From: Hyaloperonospora brassicae
Lineage: Eukaryota; Oomycota; Peronosporomycetes; Peronosporales; Peronosporaceae
Length of the DNA: 64,000 bases
Reading direction: 5' to 3'
NCBI GenBank assembly: GCA_947650285.1
Contig: CANTFL010001490.1
Location: 248,001 to 312,000 of the forward strand
Both the position numbers and the translations under genes were made by a program. Under the pieces are notes generated by a model. The model was not told the DNA's origin and did no database searches. It saw only the letters and a program-made list of their open reading frames with translations. Below, piece by piece: positions 19,175 through 31,109 of this stretch. Numbering within the stretch: the stretch's first letter is position 1; each line of letters opens with the position of its first letter.

Positions 19175-22100
19175 TCCCGCGAGTACGGATGGGAAGAGCT
19201 GCGACAAGAAACGTGGATTCGGTGTACCACGAGCCGACTGCAAGGCTGCGGTCGCTGATGGCGTTATGATTATGTTCACTGTACTGCGCGTGTAATTGGC
19301 CAGTGCGTCGTCTCTGTATAGGCTAATGGAGATGCAAGGGACGTACGTTGTACCGTTTTCTTCGGCTTTTCCACACTTCGTCTCCGGCAGAGGACGCTGT
19401 TGTGCCGCTGCTTCGTCGTATGATATGCATTGTCGCACGGCGATGAGGGAAAGGACTGAAAGCTGAGAAAAGTGATGGTGTTAACGGTCAAAGTTGACAC
19501 AGTCTTTTGCTGCACGGGCTCGAGACAAGTTGATGGTGTTAACGGTCTGAGTTGTCAAACTTGACACAGTCTTTTGCTGCACGGGCTCGGGCTGTGCCAT
19601 GCTCTACTGCTGGCAGGACCGTAACACGGAGCGTACGACTCTGTCATGGCCTCAAGCTCCACACCTTACTTACGACTGGAACGACGCCATCATCACTTCC
19701 AGTAGTTACGTTTATCTACAAACCTCGGTCATCTGTGATTACGAAGAATCCTTCATGTCTGCATTCTGCCTACTCTCGTTGAGCTTGATGCCACTGGTGC
19801 CCTCGATGAAGTAGCTATCCGGCACAGGCCCATTCGAGGTCGCACTTTTTGCAAGCAGTCGCACTTGGAGCATGAACAATTGTTTGTTCGGTGGGAATTG
19901 GCTGCATCTCCTCGTTTATCCGCTTCCCACTAGAATGTCATCCTCTCTCCCCTGCATTCTTTCTCCTCCTATTATTGTTGATGTCAACCACTCGCACCGT
20001 TAGCTTCTACTCCATGCACAAGTACTTTCGTCGCATCCGTCTTCGCGTTACAATCGCGCTTGTTTCGGATTGCCCAGTCGCGTGGACTGTCGGTATACCT
20101 GCACCCCTGTCTCCAAGTCTCCAGGGCGTTGCGCTAGCGAAGCATGAGCGTCTTGCAGTATCTTTCTGGTGTACCGCATGTCGACTCCTTGCCTTGCCAC
20201 AAAAGAGCGATCTCGCACGCGAACCACACACACATCCCTGCAAATCGAGCGCTTCTTCGCAATGCCGATGGCTGTCTGGATCTTCGCTGCCAGCAAGACT
20301 GGCAACGCGAGTACCAGGGCGACGCCAGTTAGGTCGATAGATTACGAGCACTGTGCTTTACACAAAATGACAGGAAAGTCCCTGACAAGTTGGCCAGTAT
20401 GCAACAACAACAATTCTCCGCACCTCGACTCGCAATTTGCTTGAGACAGTCGTCAAGGATCTTGACGAAGGAGATGCACCTCTGTGACAAACCCGAGCGT
20501 CGAGCTGATGTTGTGGCTGTGTCCCTCAATATTCGCACGTCCGGTCTCGTACAATAAAGTACGCGCAGCTTTTGCAGGCACTCCGACTGAGGTCAGATCG
20601 CTGTATCTCGAACCACTAGTCTCAACATTCGTGCACTGACTTGCCTCGTAGTTTCGAAAACCCTGACACGCCCACACACTCGCCCACGTGCGCAGCTGAG
20701 GATGTCGGAGACAACAGGTGCTCGAAACGATCCAACTTGCTGTACAAAATGAGCTGGCATCGGTGGACGACGTCCGCATAGGTCGCTACTTGATCGCTGC
20801 TCTCGAGCAGGGCCTACTTCACCCATCCAGTCGCCCAATTCGATTCACAGGAAGGAAGTGAGATGGCGTGCTAATGCAAACTCTCGTGCAAGAGTGCGCT
20901 GTACTTCAGTGGCGGTTTACCCCCGAGATGGGAATGACTCTGTATGTGGGTAAAATGAATTTTGAGCTCGTCTACAACTGCGGCTCTCGACACCTTTTGT
21001 AGATCGGATTGCCAACTTTCAACAAAGAGTGCAGCAACGCACCGACGACCTGTCACATACGGAAGAGGGGTACACGAACACACGAAGACTCCTTGAGTTT
21101 GGCAATACCGCGTGTGCGTACGTGAGAGCGAGACGATGCTGTCTACGACACAGTAGTTGTCGCTCTTTGCTCTTTGCACGCATGATCGCGAGTAGTTAAG
21201 GTGTGTACTTCAAGGATTTCGTGTCGAGCTGATGACGCGTGTGCGCCAAACAGTATGATAGCGGTAGATCATGTCTCCGGCCAACTGTAGTCGTACTTGG
21301 AACGCATGAATCGGTCCAGGTACTTCACGATCCCAGTGTTAATGGTTAACCACTCGGCCACTGCGCACGGAAACCATTTCTTCCAGAGCGTACCGAACTA
21401 CCTGCTAAAGCGAGAGCGTTATTGTTTTCTTATCGCCTGACTAGCATAAACGCATAAGGCAGAATGAAGTATACTGTATCCCTGAAACTTCGACAGAACT
21501 TCGGCGCAAACGTGATGCCCGACATTGCAATCCTTATCACAGTATTGTATCATCATCTTGACCTCACGTCTTACCAATTGTGTCAGCACTTTGACGAAAT
21601 AAGATACGTCGCTCGATAGACTTCCAGTAGTTCGCAGTGCGTGCACGCTCCCGCCGAACATGTAAGTCCTCGTTCCTTTACATATTCAAGCCTGCGCACT
21701 TTCAATCTTCTAGTATGCGCAGTTCCAGTCAAAGTTGACCATACATCACTTATGCTGATGTCATTTTGAAATTGGTGACATCGTTGCATGACACTATCTA
21801 GATGAGTCTCTACGCGAAGGTTTTGTCAGCAGTGCTATTCAGCAAAACTACGTCGAGAGTAATATTATAAGAATATTGACTTTAGAGGTGCTATTTTAGA
21901 GAGCAGGTGAGAATTCTGTACTCCATGGTCGATATGGACCATATTATCAACCGACAACCGCGCCAATTATTGCTAGATGCGCGCAACGGGTAGAAGCAAA
22001 ACGTTATTCATTATACATTGTGCAAGTTATGACAATCAGAGCAAGGATTTACAGAAAAGTATGCAGAAACTTCACAATGTCTACATGTCCCCCTATCCAC

Positions 22101-23680
22101 TGAATAGGGCTGGTCTTATCCAATATAGACGCTTCCTCTACCGCCATCGACTGCTTGAGGGTTTCAGAGTACCCAATTCACACTTTCGTTTGTAAAGATA
22201 ACGTACACTATCATCACTTCTTTAGTGAGGTGTCCGTTACTCACGCTAGTACTTTTTGGACCGTCTAACGAGCGCATAATCATAACACTGGCATGGTATG
22301 TAAGGTAATATTTTACGACAAGACTAGGGGTTTGGCCGTCGGCGGGAAAGCAGTCAAGGCATTGTTGTTATCGCCGTAAAGGGAGACGTGTGTTGTGATG
22401 AAGTGAGTGCTTCGTTTCGAGCTCAAACATTGTGGAGATCGGTAGTCGATCGAGATCGCCTAGGCACAATCAAGAGACCAGAACGATCACAAGATATGCC
22501 TAATAAGGTGATTTCGTCAGTATGCCAACGTTCTGATATCTCAAGATTGACTGTTCGACACAAGTCAATGTGCCAGATCGGTGCTGATACGTCAGAAGGA
22601 TCTGTTCTATGTACAAAGTGGCCAATCCACATCGATTAAGAGGAACGGTGTGTATTACGACCTCTTATCAAAAAGGATAGATCAATCTGTAGCCTATCTA
22701 ACGGCCGTGGAACTATGAACATGGTAAGGAGTAATGATGACAGCATCATGGAGAAAATGATGACTTCACAACACGTTAATTAACAATGATAGCACATGAA
22801 TAATCGAGCTCAAATATGTTTGCGACTGATTCAACAATGTGGATACAGATTTGGGGTAATGCAGACCGATCTGGACGACGGACATGGATTGATAGAATCC
22901 CAACGGGAGATACAAACGTAACTTTTACCTTGTCGATACATAATTGTAGCAAAGTTTGGTTGCATTGGATCATTTAGATGAAGATCGTTTGTCTACATTA
23001 AACCCATCTCTAACACCTAAGTATTTGAGAAAATTTGGCGATGTACTTCACAAGATAAATAGATGCCTTTTCAGGTGGTCTTCTGGCTATAAATTCACAT
23101 CAACGACAATCTGGTGATACCAAAAGCTCAGACCAAGTGTAAGACATTTAAAAATGATGTCGTCAATTAATTTGTATTTGATTTAATGTGTGGCATCTGG
23201 CCCAAATTGTGGTATTTGGTATATACAAATGGTATTGGTACACATCGATATTAAAGTACGTGCAATGAGCTTTTGTCAAGCGTTCCAAAATTGAAACTGA
23301 CTTGAACGCAGGTTCACAGAATCTACATACGGGATAAGTATCACCTTAGCTAGTTTTCTGCAGAACAGGGAAGGAGAGGGTAAGATCCGATAGTACTTCG
23401 GTTAGTCAACAAACGACTTTCAATCCAACTTCTTCTACATATGACATAAAATTTTCTGTTTGATGGCTGAACAGTGTTTGCCATCTGACAACCATTGAAC
23501 TGCGTCTCTAAAGGCAACAATAACACCCAAACTAATGAATTGCTTGATCAGTGCTATCATGAACTCTCGAGCATTTACTAAACTAAGATCGAATACAGTA
23601 TTGTTTAAATTTGGAAGATAGAGATTGCAAAACGGCTAAATTGGTCCGAATACCGATGAAGTCGACGAAAAAGGAATACG
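19175..23680. other. Gene-poor region, transition from GC-rich to AT-rich sequence
   Basis: No supported gene. Short frames on both strands lack domains or splice continuity. Base composition becomes clearly AT-rich from about 21.8 kb. A tandem duplication lies near 19473-19591. Confidence 0.45.
19473..19591. repeat. Imperfect tandem duplication
   Basis: A unit starting TGATGGTGTTAACGGTC and ending TTTTGCTGCACGGGCTCG occurs twice, at about 19473-19522 and 19531-19590. The second copy has a short internal insertion. Confidence 0.8.
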
Positions 23681-23727
23681 AAAATGCCCCACTTAATCAC
23701 GATATAAAAAACGCCCCTGATAATTGA
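23681..23727 (+). repeat. Left terminal inverted repeat of the MULE-like element
   Basis: Pairs with 28604-28651 in inverted orientation over about 47 bases, with roughly ten mismatches judged by eye. Confidence 0.7.
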
Positions 23728-24014
23728 ATAAAAAATGGCCCAGATGATCAAAAAAATATGGCCCTTTTAATCGCAAAAATAAAGAAATGCTCCACATCCG
23801 AGTATATTCAAGTAAATTTGGTACACATGAAATCCCACGTCCTTGATACTGAATATGAATATACTATATGTAGGGTTGGCCGCACCAGCAATGGAAAGCG
23901 ACGACGGGTAGCACCTAAGTCGCAGCTTCTCCAATGACTGGGGCAACTCGAGTAAGAGCGACATAACCCAATCCGTCATCGTTTTCAATAGAAGATGCAG
24001 CCGTCTGTTTCGCG

Positions 24015-25290
24015 TTGTATAGAGTAATGGACGGCGTTACAAAGCCTATTGCACACAAGATGAATGTCTATTTGTTGTACAATTTGCGTTCTCGCACACG
24101 TTCATCCAACCAACACGATTCTCACCACAGTCTTGTTAGGTTTCCGAATCTACAAAAGAGTCGAAACGGTGCGCGACGGCTAAAGAAATTGCTTCAAATT
24201 CTGCAGTAAGAGAGATGGCCATGAATTTTGGCCGGAAGGTGGCTCCTTTGATGATTCAAGTGAAGCTGAGTAACAAAGGAATTCTTGCAAGTTATATGAA
24301 CTGCGTCAACGCACTCGATAGATTTAAGGTGAGAATTTTTGGAATTGATACTGATCAATACGGCCTACTTCCACCCTACGTCGTAGAACTAGAGAATTGA
24401 ACTCACAAGGTTGAGCTTGATGTCGTGAAAAATGAAGTTAAGCGATTAAGTATCATTTTTCGAAAAGATATTCAAGCATTTGGGAAATATCCCGAGCAAG
24501 GAGTATATGTGGATGTTTTTCTTGAAGACTTCAATAGGTGGAATTTGGCTTGCTGCGTGCTTTCACAATGGAAATAATACAATGAAAATCATTGGAGTTG
24601 GAATTGTATTGATGAAGAATGAGGATAACTGGAGCTATTTCTCAAATTTATACTAACCACATCAATCCGTCTCCATCATTTGTGATATCAGATAGAGACA
24701 AGAGACTTATTAAATATATGCGGACGAAGGCACCAGCCATTCCACACCTTTTTAATCAGGCACTGTATGTAAAATTTAAACAAGAAGTACAAGCCCAAAG
24801 TGCTAAACAATTTGGCGTGTAATCTGGCCCGCTCTCGAACAAAGCTCGAACACGAGAGGATGGCAGCTAAATTGCTCTACTAGATACAACAATGCTCTCG
24901 TGGCTTCATGATGTGGGGCACGAAAAATGGTCGACAGCATTTTCGCCATGTCCAATATTTAACACTTGGGCATCGACTAACGTGCAATCAGTAAACAGTG
25001 CGTTGAAAGAAATCCGCGGTCTTCCCATCACAGACTATTTTCTGGATAGTAAGAGCTACGTAGCTTGCAAGTGGCCTGAAAATGCACAGAATGTAAAACG
25101 ATGGGGGTTATTGACTCCATATGCATCTTGAAAAGAGGCAAATTGATGGTTTCGGATTATCTGGGTGACGTTAATGAATGCTTTCAATCGTGCTTTATCG
25201 TCGCAATTCAAACAGAAGTGGGAAATCTCACCGCAAAGTTTTCAGTTTAAGTTTTGGATAAAGTATTACGATGCTCGTGTGGCAAAGTCA
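24015..25290 (+). pseudogene. MULE transposase remnant
   Basis: Fragments in several frames follow the expected order of a Mutator-like transposase. They include a piece around GILLAACFHNG...NEDNWSYFLKF near 24525-24660 (one frame shift inside), SFVISDRDKRLIKYMR near 24680-24730, KAPAIPHLF, and FNTWASTNVQSVNSALKEI with RGLPITDYF near 24955-25035. These correspond to the catalytic-core and STNVQSVN/RxLPI regions seen in plant and oomycete MULEs. Multiple stops and frameshifts prevent expression. Confidence 0.7.
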
Positions 25291-25299
25291 TTAATTAAA

Positions 25300-27060
25300 T
25301 TTTATGATATGGATCGGTGGCCATCTAATTGAGGCGCCACGTACTGGTGAAAAATGGCACCAAGTGATCTGGCGATCCGATGAGAGACGGAAGGTGATCC
25401 CACGGAGATCGACGGACCGATCCAACGGTCGGCCAAAGGATGGACGTGGAACGGTTTGAGACGAGGCGCAGAAAGGGGTGATTTTCTTGGAACAATCTGG
25501 GACGAGTCGCAGACATCGATGATTTCCACGGTGCAATCTGGGACGAGGGACTAGATTAAACCAGAAGACCGATCTGAACTGAGAAAGGTACTTCTGAGAC
25601 CAAGCGATGCGACGTGACTCTGTGACAAAGTTGCAGCATCCAGGTGATCGAAGATACACATCACCGATCTCCAATGGGAGTACTGATTTAGGTTAATTAT
25701 GGACCGATCTGGAAGTGCGGATGATTGTGGGAGTCCGTGAGACCGTTGTGAGAATTGTGGATGGTCCCATTGTGCGGCTAAACCCTTGAGGATGGTATCG
25801 GAACATTTACAACGAACGGAAGAACATATAGGGCCGGATCGCACTGTGTCGATCCTCAACGATCTCGAATTGGGCATCAGATCGGTCATGTTCCCTGCTG
25901 ATTATGGATATATCGATGATGGAGCTATTGGATTGTAATATACGTGCTTGTTGAAGGTCCGTGAGTGATGTCGCAAAAGTTCAGACCGAAAGAGCCAGTG
26001 GAAGCCGGTTGAATTGACGTCGCAAAATGGATTTAGACACATTCGGCATTTGGATACTATTTTGGTCTTTTCGGTACCGAAATTGGGTATTAGGTACCGC
26101 ATTTGGAATTTGCTCCCTTTTAGGTGTCTAGGTACGATATCGGGAGTATTGGCGCTATCTTTGGAGCACAGGTCATGAGATTTCGACACGTGTTCAAGGG
26201 GGCGGTCAAGCTTAAAGGTGATATCGGTTTGGAGAGTGACCTACAGTTTGGAATAGGCTTAAGGATAGGATGGCTATTAATTTGGTTGGATAATAAAACA
26301 GTTACCGTTTTTACATATAAAGCACGTCGCAGACTTCTCTTCCGGGCAGGATATTTGGCCTCCCGTCGATCAAGAGACGTTGCACGCGCCGTCTTTCGTG
26401 TACTCACCTTGGATTGTTTGGCCAAGGTGGGGTTAAGGTAACTCAACTCAACTCAAACTGCTAGGGCAGCAGAAAACAACGGTAAAGGAAAAGGATTTTG
26501 GTTACAAGATCGCGAGGCAGCTCAAGTGGTCAGAAGATATGGACAAGGAGTTCAAGACAAGACCGAGCAAGACCGAAGCGATCTACAGGGCAGATCGGCG
26601 CGTTTCATTTTGGCGAAACAAGCAACCGATCCACCCACATTGCGCACTTCCGGCAAGATCGGCCGATCCCAAGACCAGATCGGACCGATCCCAACGCAAG
26701 ATCGACGCAAGACTACTATTTGCTGAGTGAAGATTTCCGCACAGCAAAGACCCCGATCCCGAAGACGAATCGAGATCGGTGTGATTCAAGATCGAGATCG
26801 CGACATCTCCAAATAGAGATCGCCGCGACTCAAGATCAAGATCACAAAACCCCGTTCGTGGTGTGAAGATTTCCGCACCGGAAGCGAACTCTCAACCCAA
26901 ACCCTCAGCGAGATCGACATCTCCCACGGCCATTACGAAGAGCTCAAGCCAGCCCAACCGACGGGTACACAAGGTGAGCACAAGGTTATACAGCAAGGCA
27001 CGGATCGGAGTACCCCCTCCGTGAGTCGGCAAGTCTGGGCAAGTGGAAGATTGACACTCA
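25300..27060. other. GATC-rich insertion inside the MULE remnant
   Basis: The flanking MULE fragments would be contiguous without this ~1.75-kb stretch. It is rich in GATCG/AGATC words, and its right end (26930-27055) is a diverged direct repeat of 28915-29030. No coding domain was recognised. Confidence 0.5.
26930..27055 (+). repeat. Diverged direct repeat, copy A
   Basis: Shares with 28915-29030 the ordered words AAGAGCTCAAGC, CACAAGGTGAGCA, CGATCGGAG or GGATCGGAG, and GTCGGCAAGT or GTCAGCAAGT. The two copies are clearly diverged. They probably belong to the edge of an unclassified repeat family. Confidence 0.55.
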
Positions 27061-27073
27061 CTTAAGTAATTTT

Positions 27074-27360
27074 GTGAGATCGACTTCACCACACTCGTAC
27101 GGTCACTTTGAAGACGTTGGCTTACCTTGTGTCCATTCACTATTTGCACTGAAGCACTCCTGTAAAATGACATCTATGATCGGCTGTTGTCAGAACTCAT
27201 GTAATTCATCGACGTTTATGGATGCTTATTCTGCGAAAGTCGAAACTAACAAACGGCCGATCATTCTTGAGGATTTTCTAACATGAGGAATGTGCGTTGC
27301 TTTATCTCTAAAAAACGAGGGCGTCCCAAGAAGAAGAGAATCTCCTCGCAACTAGCGACA
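27074..27360 (+). pseudogene. MULE transposase C-terminal remnant with SWIM-type zinc finger
   Basis: HFEDVGLPCVHSLFAL matches the second half of a SWIM finger (C-x-C...C-x-H) and is followed downstream by KKRGRPKKKRI, a basic tail common after the SWIM finger in MULE transposases. The reading frame is broken between the two. Confidence 0.6.
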
Positions 27361-28164
27361 GAGGATTCGACAAGATCCAAACAGAAAATGTGGTATTTTC
27401 AAATAATTTGGCCACAACCGCAGAACTTGTACGACAAATTAAGTAGTATCAAATCTCGAAGTGGCTTTGCTACATGATGCATATAGAACAGAGCTTTTTC
27501 ATTCCTTGAAGTATTTTCTTCCTTCTAAATTTAGTTTTATATTTAAAGTGCATACTCGTAAGTGCAATATCTTACTATGGCGCAAAGCTATGCAAATACG
27601 CCAAATAATTGAACGCTTTGGCCAATCCGAATGCACTTTGTGTCTTGTCATAACCTTTTGAACTCTCCGCATCCAACTTGTTGTAATCTAAATTCGTTTG
27701 TTATAAGCACCGTTGGATTCCTTTATAAGCACCAGCATTTCTCCATCAGCAACGATACGTCTATATATCCGGTTTTCATTTCGCTTTATATGGCACCTTT
27801 GTATCGTACATATAATTATGCACGCGGCAAATTCAGACGGTATCACTCTCACACCATCTCTTCTAAATTCGAGTAAATGATATTTACACGACAGATATCC
27901 ATACAATGCCAAAGCACAAGATGAGGACAAAAATGACAAACCACGTTGTCGTTCAATAAACTGACAAAAAATCGACGAATACGCTTAAGGCATCATCGCA
28001 TGTTGCCTTCCTGAAATATGTGTGCAGACGAAGAAGTCTACAGGCATCGAAATTGTCAACAAGAGTTAAACAAAAAAAGATCCATTGGGGTCTATTGATA
28101 TGATTGATCGTACTCAAGTATCCAGACTAATAAGCAGGAAGGGAAATGCGATCTTACAAGTCGA

Positions 28165-28335
28165 ACAACATCATTATCAACCGCAGCACCTACAAAAACA
28201 AGAACAGCAGCAACAAAATCAGTGGTAACATCAACAATGTCAACAGAGCAACAACAATATCAACAGCTACAACAACAACGACGCTAGAAAACGAAATATT
28301 AGCAACTGAAACAACAATATCAAAAGCAATAACAT
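28165..28335. repeat. CAA/ACA-rich simple repeat
   Basis: A degenerate tract dominated by CAACA and ATCAACA words inside the right part of the MULE-like element. Confidence 0.7.
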
Positions 28336-28603
28336 AAATGTCAAAAGCATTAGTACCGACTGACTATATACGGCGCGGACGATGATACGAAGACGCGTTT
28401 ACGTCCTCATATATGGCGTCTGCGCCCTCCACCGGTGGCCGCAAGCGCAGCACGCCCGTGACAGAACCCTCTCCGCAGCTTGTCTAACACGGCGGGGGTT
28501 GATCACAACCGTAATATGGGATTTGAAAAATGGCCAAGGACGTAGGCTTTTGTGTGTGCTACATTAAATTGAGTATACTGGGACGTGTTACTTATTTTAT
28601 TTG

Positions 28604-28651
28604 TCAATTATCTGGGGCCTTTTTTATTTTCGTCTTTAAATGGGGCATTTT
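28604..28651 (-). repeat. Right terminal inverted repeat of the MULE-like element
   Basis: Inverted copy of 23681-23727. Confidence 0.7.
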
Positions 28652-30657
28652 TTGTTTTCTCCAAAAAAAGGTCCGACATAATATGGTTTAAGGAGCTTAT
28701 AGCGAGATAAGAGCGATCTGGAAACGATATCGAAGAGCTAAATTGGAGCTATCTGTAAGTAATATCGAGGTACGATATTTAATTGCGTTGTGGTATCCGG
28801 AGACTTCGAAACAAACTACAAGGAAGAATACCACACAAGTACACGATCGCTGCTCGAAGATCTCCGTGCATCGGGATACATACGAATTATAATAAAATCG
28901 TATCAATGTATGCCATGACAAAGAGCTCAAGCTGGCACAATTAACGTGTTCACAAGGTGAGCATAACAATCCAATGCAAAAAAGCGATCGGAGAAGCAAC
29001 CCCGTAAGTCAGCAAGTATGGTAACAAGAAAAGCCACCTACACTTCCATTATGTTGTGACAACACTTTCCTCGCGACAACAACCCACGATATTCAATACA
29101 TACAACACGAACTTGACGCCGCTGAAAAAAGGATTCTTGTTTGGTCGGCGTGTTCGTTTAAGGCAGTTATGTAACGATTAGACTGCTTCACAGTTCGGTT
29201 CCAGAGATACAGCAAGTGTCAGATTCCCCTAACTTAGAGATGAATGGAAGGCGCCCAAAAAAGAATAGCCCAGATTAACCTTTTACACAGCCGGAAATGG
29301 TTCTTCTTGCATAGATGGCTTATGTAACTTGAAGACGACATTGAAGAACCAACAGATGATAAAGAAGCTCGTTGCAAAGAGAACGAATACGTAACAGCGA
29401 CATTCCACCCCCTGGACGTAAATGCTTATACGTGATGTTAAGTGCTCGAGCTTTGCAGATTAATGTGTAACACATTTAATAGACTTAGGCGTTGATCGAA
29501 AATAAGGCTAAGCCTGTCATTGACATTTTTGGATGTCGAAGAGGCTGAGCTGTTAGACTTGTAACAAGGTGACGTTCTGCTCAACCTTAAGCCTCAGTCC
29601 ACAACATAAGTCGTATGATGTATCGCGTGCAAGTAAATTGGCCAATGATTATGTTTTATATTAAAGGGTTTCAGTAAGCACAGTATGTTACCATCCAGAT
29701 ATATGTCCCGACCAGAACTGAAAGCGCTTGGCGATGCGATTCACATCAATATCGCTAGACATGTAGATCGAAACAATGATATGTCAACTAAGCGCTCTAT
29801 CGTTCGCTAAGTATTTCTGAAGAATAGTCGCTCGAAGTCTATCGTCACAGAAGGTGTGGTGTATATAGGTCGCCATTATCTGTTCACCAACAAGTTAGTA
29901 ATATTAATCAAAATGTTGACCGTAGAATACCTCAGCGTGGTTGATCAATACCAACTAATAACGCTCTGGTCTTGCCTGCATCAAAATCCACACGACATTT
30001 GGCCTCACGAGATTCTCTATAATGTACACCCATGAAAAACACTCGATGTCACAAGGATGTACTAAAGTGGAGGATGGAAACTTTCATGATATATACAAAT
30101 TGAGAGCAGACATGATCGATGTGATTCGACAGAACTGTGAGTTTATATATATTTGTCTTCAGGGCTCGCTCTAGACAAAACTGCTCTTGCATAGTCGCAA
30201 AGACATACGAATTCTACATGGTTTTTGCAGAGGGCCGAACACGCTACCTATACCCTATATCCAATAAAATATCATATTAAGAACGAATTATCCGTATCTA
30301 TTCTATGAGCACATTTTTCAGATCAAAAATCGCGTACAAGCTGTTCGGGATTGGGCGTTGGTGATATACAAATATCTAATATGACACTTGGGGCGCATCA
30401 CATCAATTATATTAGCGCCTGCTTTTTAGATGTCATAAACCAATCCGTTCGCCATTTCGCTTTCAAACTTGCGACATGATTCTAGTATTATGTATTTGTG
30501 GTAGCGCTTTATGATAACACAATTTACCACCATCACTTTATGCGATCTTGCTATGATAAAATACTGCTCTTAATCGATCAAACAATCATACAGTCAATAT
30601 CTATGATAGACGCAGTATACTGTCTGCTCATAAGTCATCTTGTGAACCATACACATC
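28652..30657. other. AT-rich intergenic region without supported genes
   Basis: Contains copy B of the diverged repeat (28915-29030) and otherwise only short random frames. Confidence 0.45.
28915..29030 (+). repeat. Diverged direct repeat, copy B
   Basis: Partner of 26930-27055, in the same orientation. Confidence 0.55.
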
Positions 30658-30662
30658 ATATT

Positions 30663-31104
30663 TGTAACGGGTCACCGACGACTACGTACTGGACTACCAG
30701 TACGGAGTTTACCTTTCAATGACAACAGCGAAGGTCAGTGCCCAGCTAGGTGTAAACACTTACATAGAGGAAGGTAACGACTAAGTCAAAGTCTCTAGTC
30801 GTGGTAAAATTAAAACTGTTATGTAATACAATTAAGTCCTATCACTCTTGTGTCTCTGTTCGTCCTGACTTAACTATGTTAATCTAACTAAACGTATGAT
30901 GCCACCTACTCACCACACATTGCGCGCGTCTAGCAGCGATTGGTGGGTTTATATCATCACGATATCAACCAATGAGCAGACCCTTCGGTCATTTTAATAT
31001 TACAATCATCCTTTGTGATATTGCTATAAGAATGTTGAACGTAATATTCTTACTTGTCATTTTTTCCTTAATGACAATTTCATGTAACGGGCTACCCCGT
31101 TACA
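30663..31104 (-). mobile_element. Solo LTR related to the two gypsy elements
   Basis: Read on the minus strand it starts TGTAACGGGG and carries the same blocks as the LTRs at 32570 and 42445: the terminal hairpin, TTGTCATT...ATGACAA, the ATATTC pair, GGTTGATATC...GATATAAACC, CACCAATC and GCGCGCAATG. It ends in CCCGTTACA at 30663. A 5-base target duplication, ATATT, flanks it (30658-30662 and 31105-31109). No internal sequence remains. Length is 442 bases versus ~390 for the full elements, and it is strongly diverged. A solo LTR normally arises by recombination between the two LTRs of one copy. Confidence 0.85.
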
Positions 31105-31109
31105 ATATT

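Larger units (their letters stand above)
23681..28651. mobile_element. Decayed MULE-type DNA transposon with terminal inverted repeats
   Basis: The ends form an imperfect inverted repeat of about 47 bases: 23681-23727 against the reverse complement of 28604-28651. Both share AAAATGCCCCA, a run of A/T, a G+C block near 'gcccc' and TAATTGA. Inside are transposase fragments of the Mutator-like family (24015-25290) and, after a gap, its C-terminal SWIM zinc-finger part (27074-27360). The gap (about 25300-27060) is a less AT-rich, GATC-rich segment that looks like a nested insertion. Stops and frameshifts show the element is dead. Target duplications could not be assigned. Confidence 0.65.

Noticed and set aside
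21330..21400. tRNA-Ser/Leu-like start (GTGGCCGAGTGGTTAA on the minus strand)
   Set aside because: Only the D-arm region matches. No T-arm GGTTCGAAT-type box or acceptor pairing follows at the right distance.
28697..28999. Minus-strand frame with a secretory-like hydrophobic start
   Set aside because: Lies in a diverged repeat (copy B region), has no RXLR, EER or domain, and no further support.
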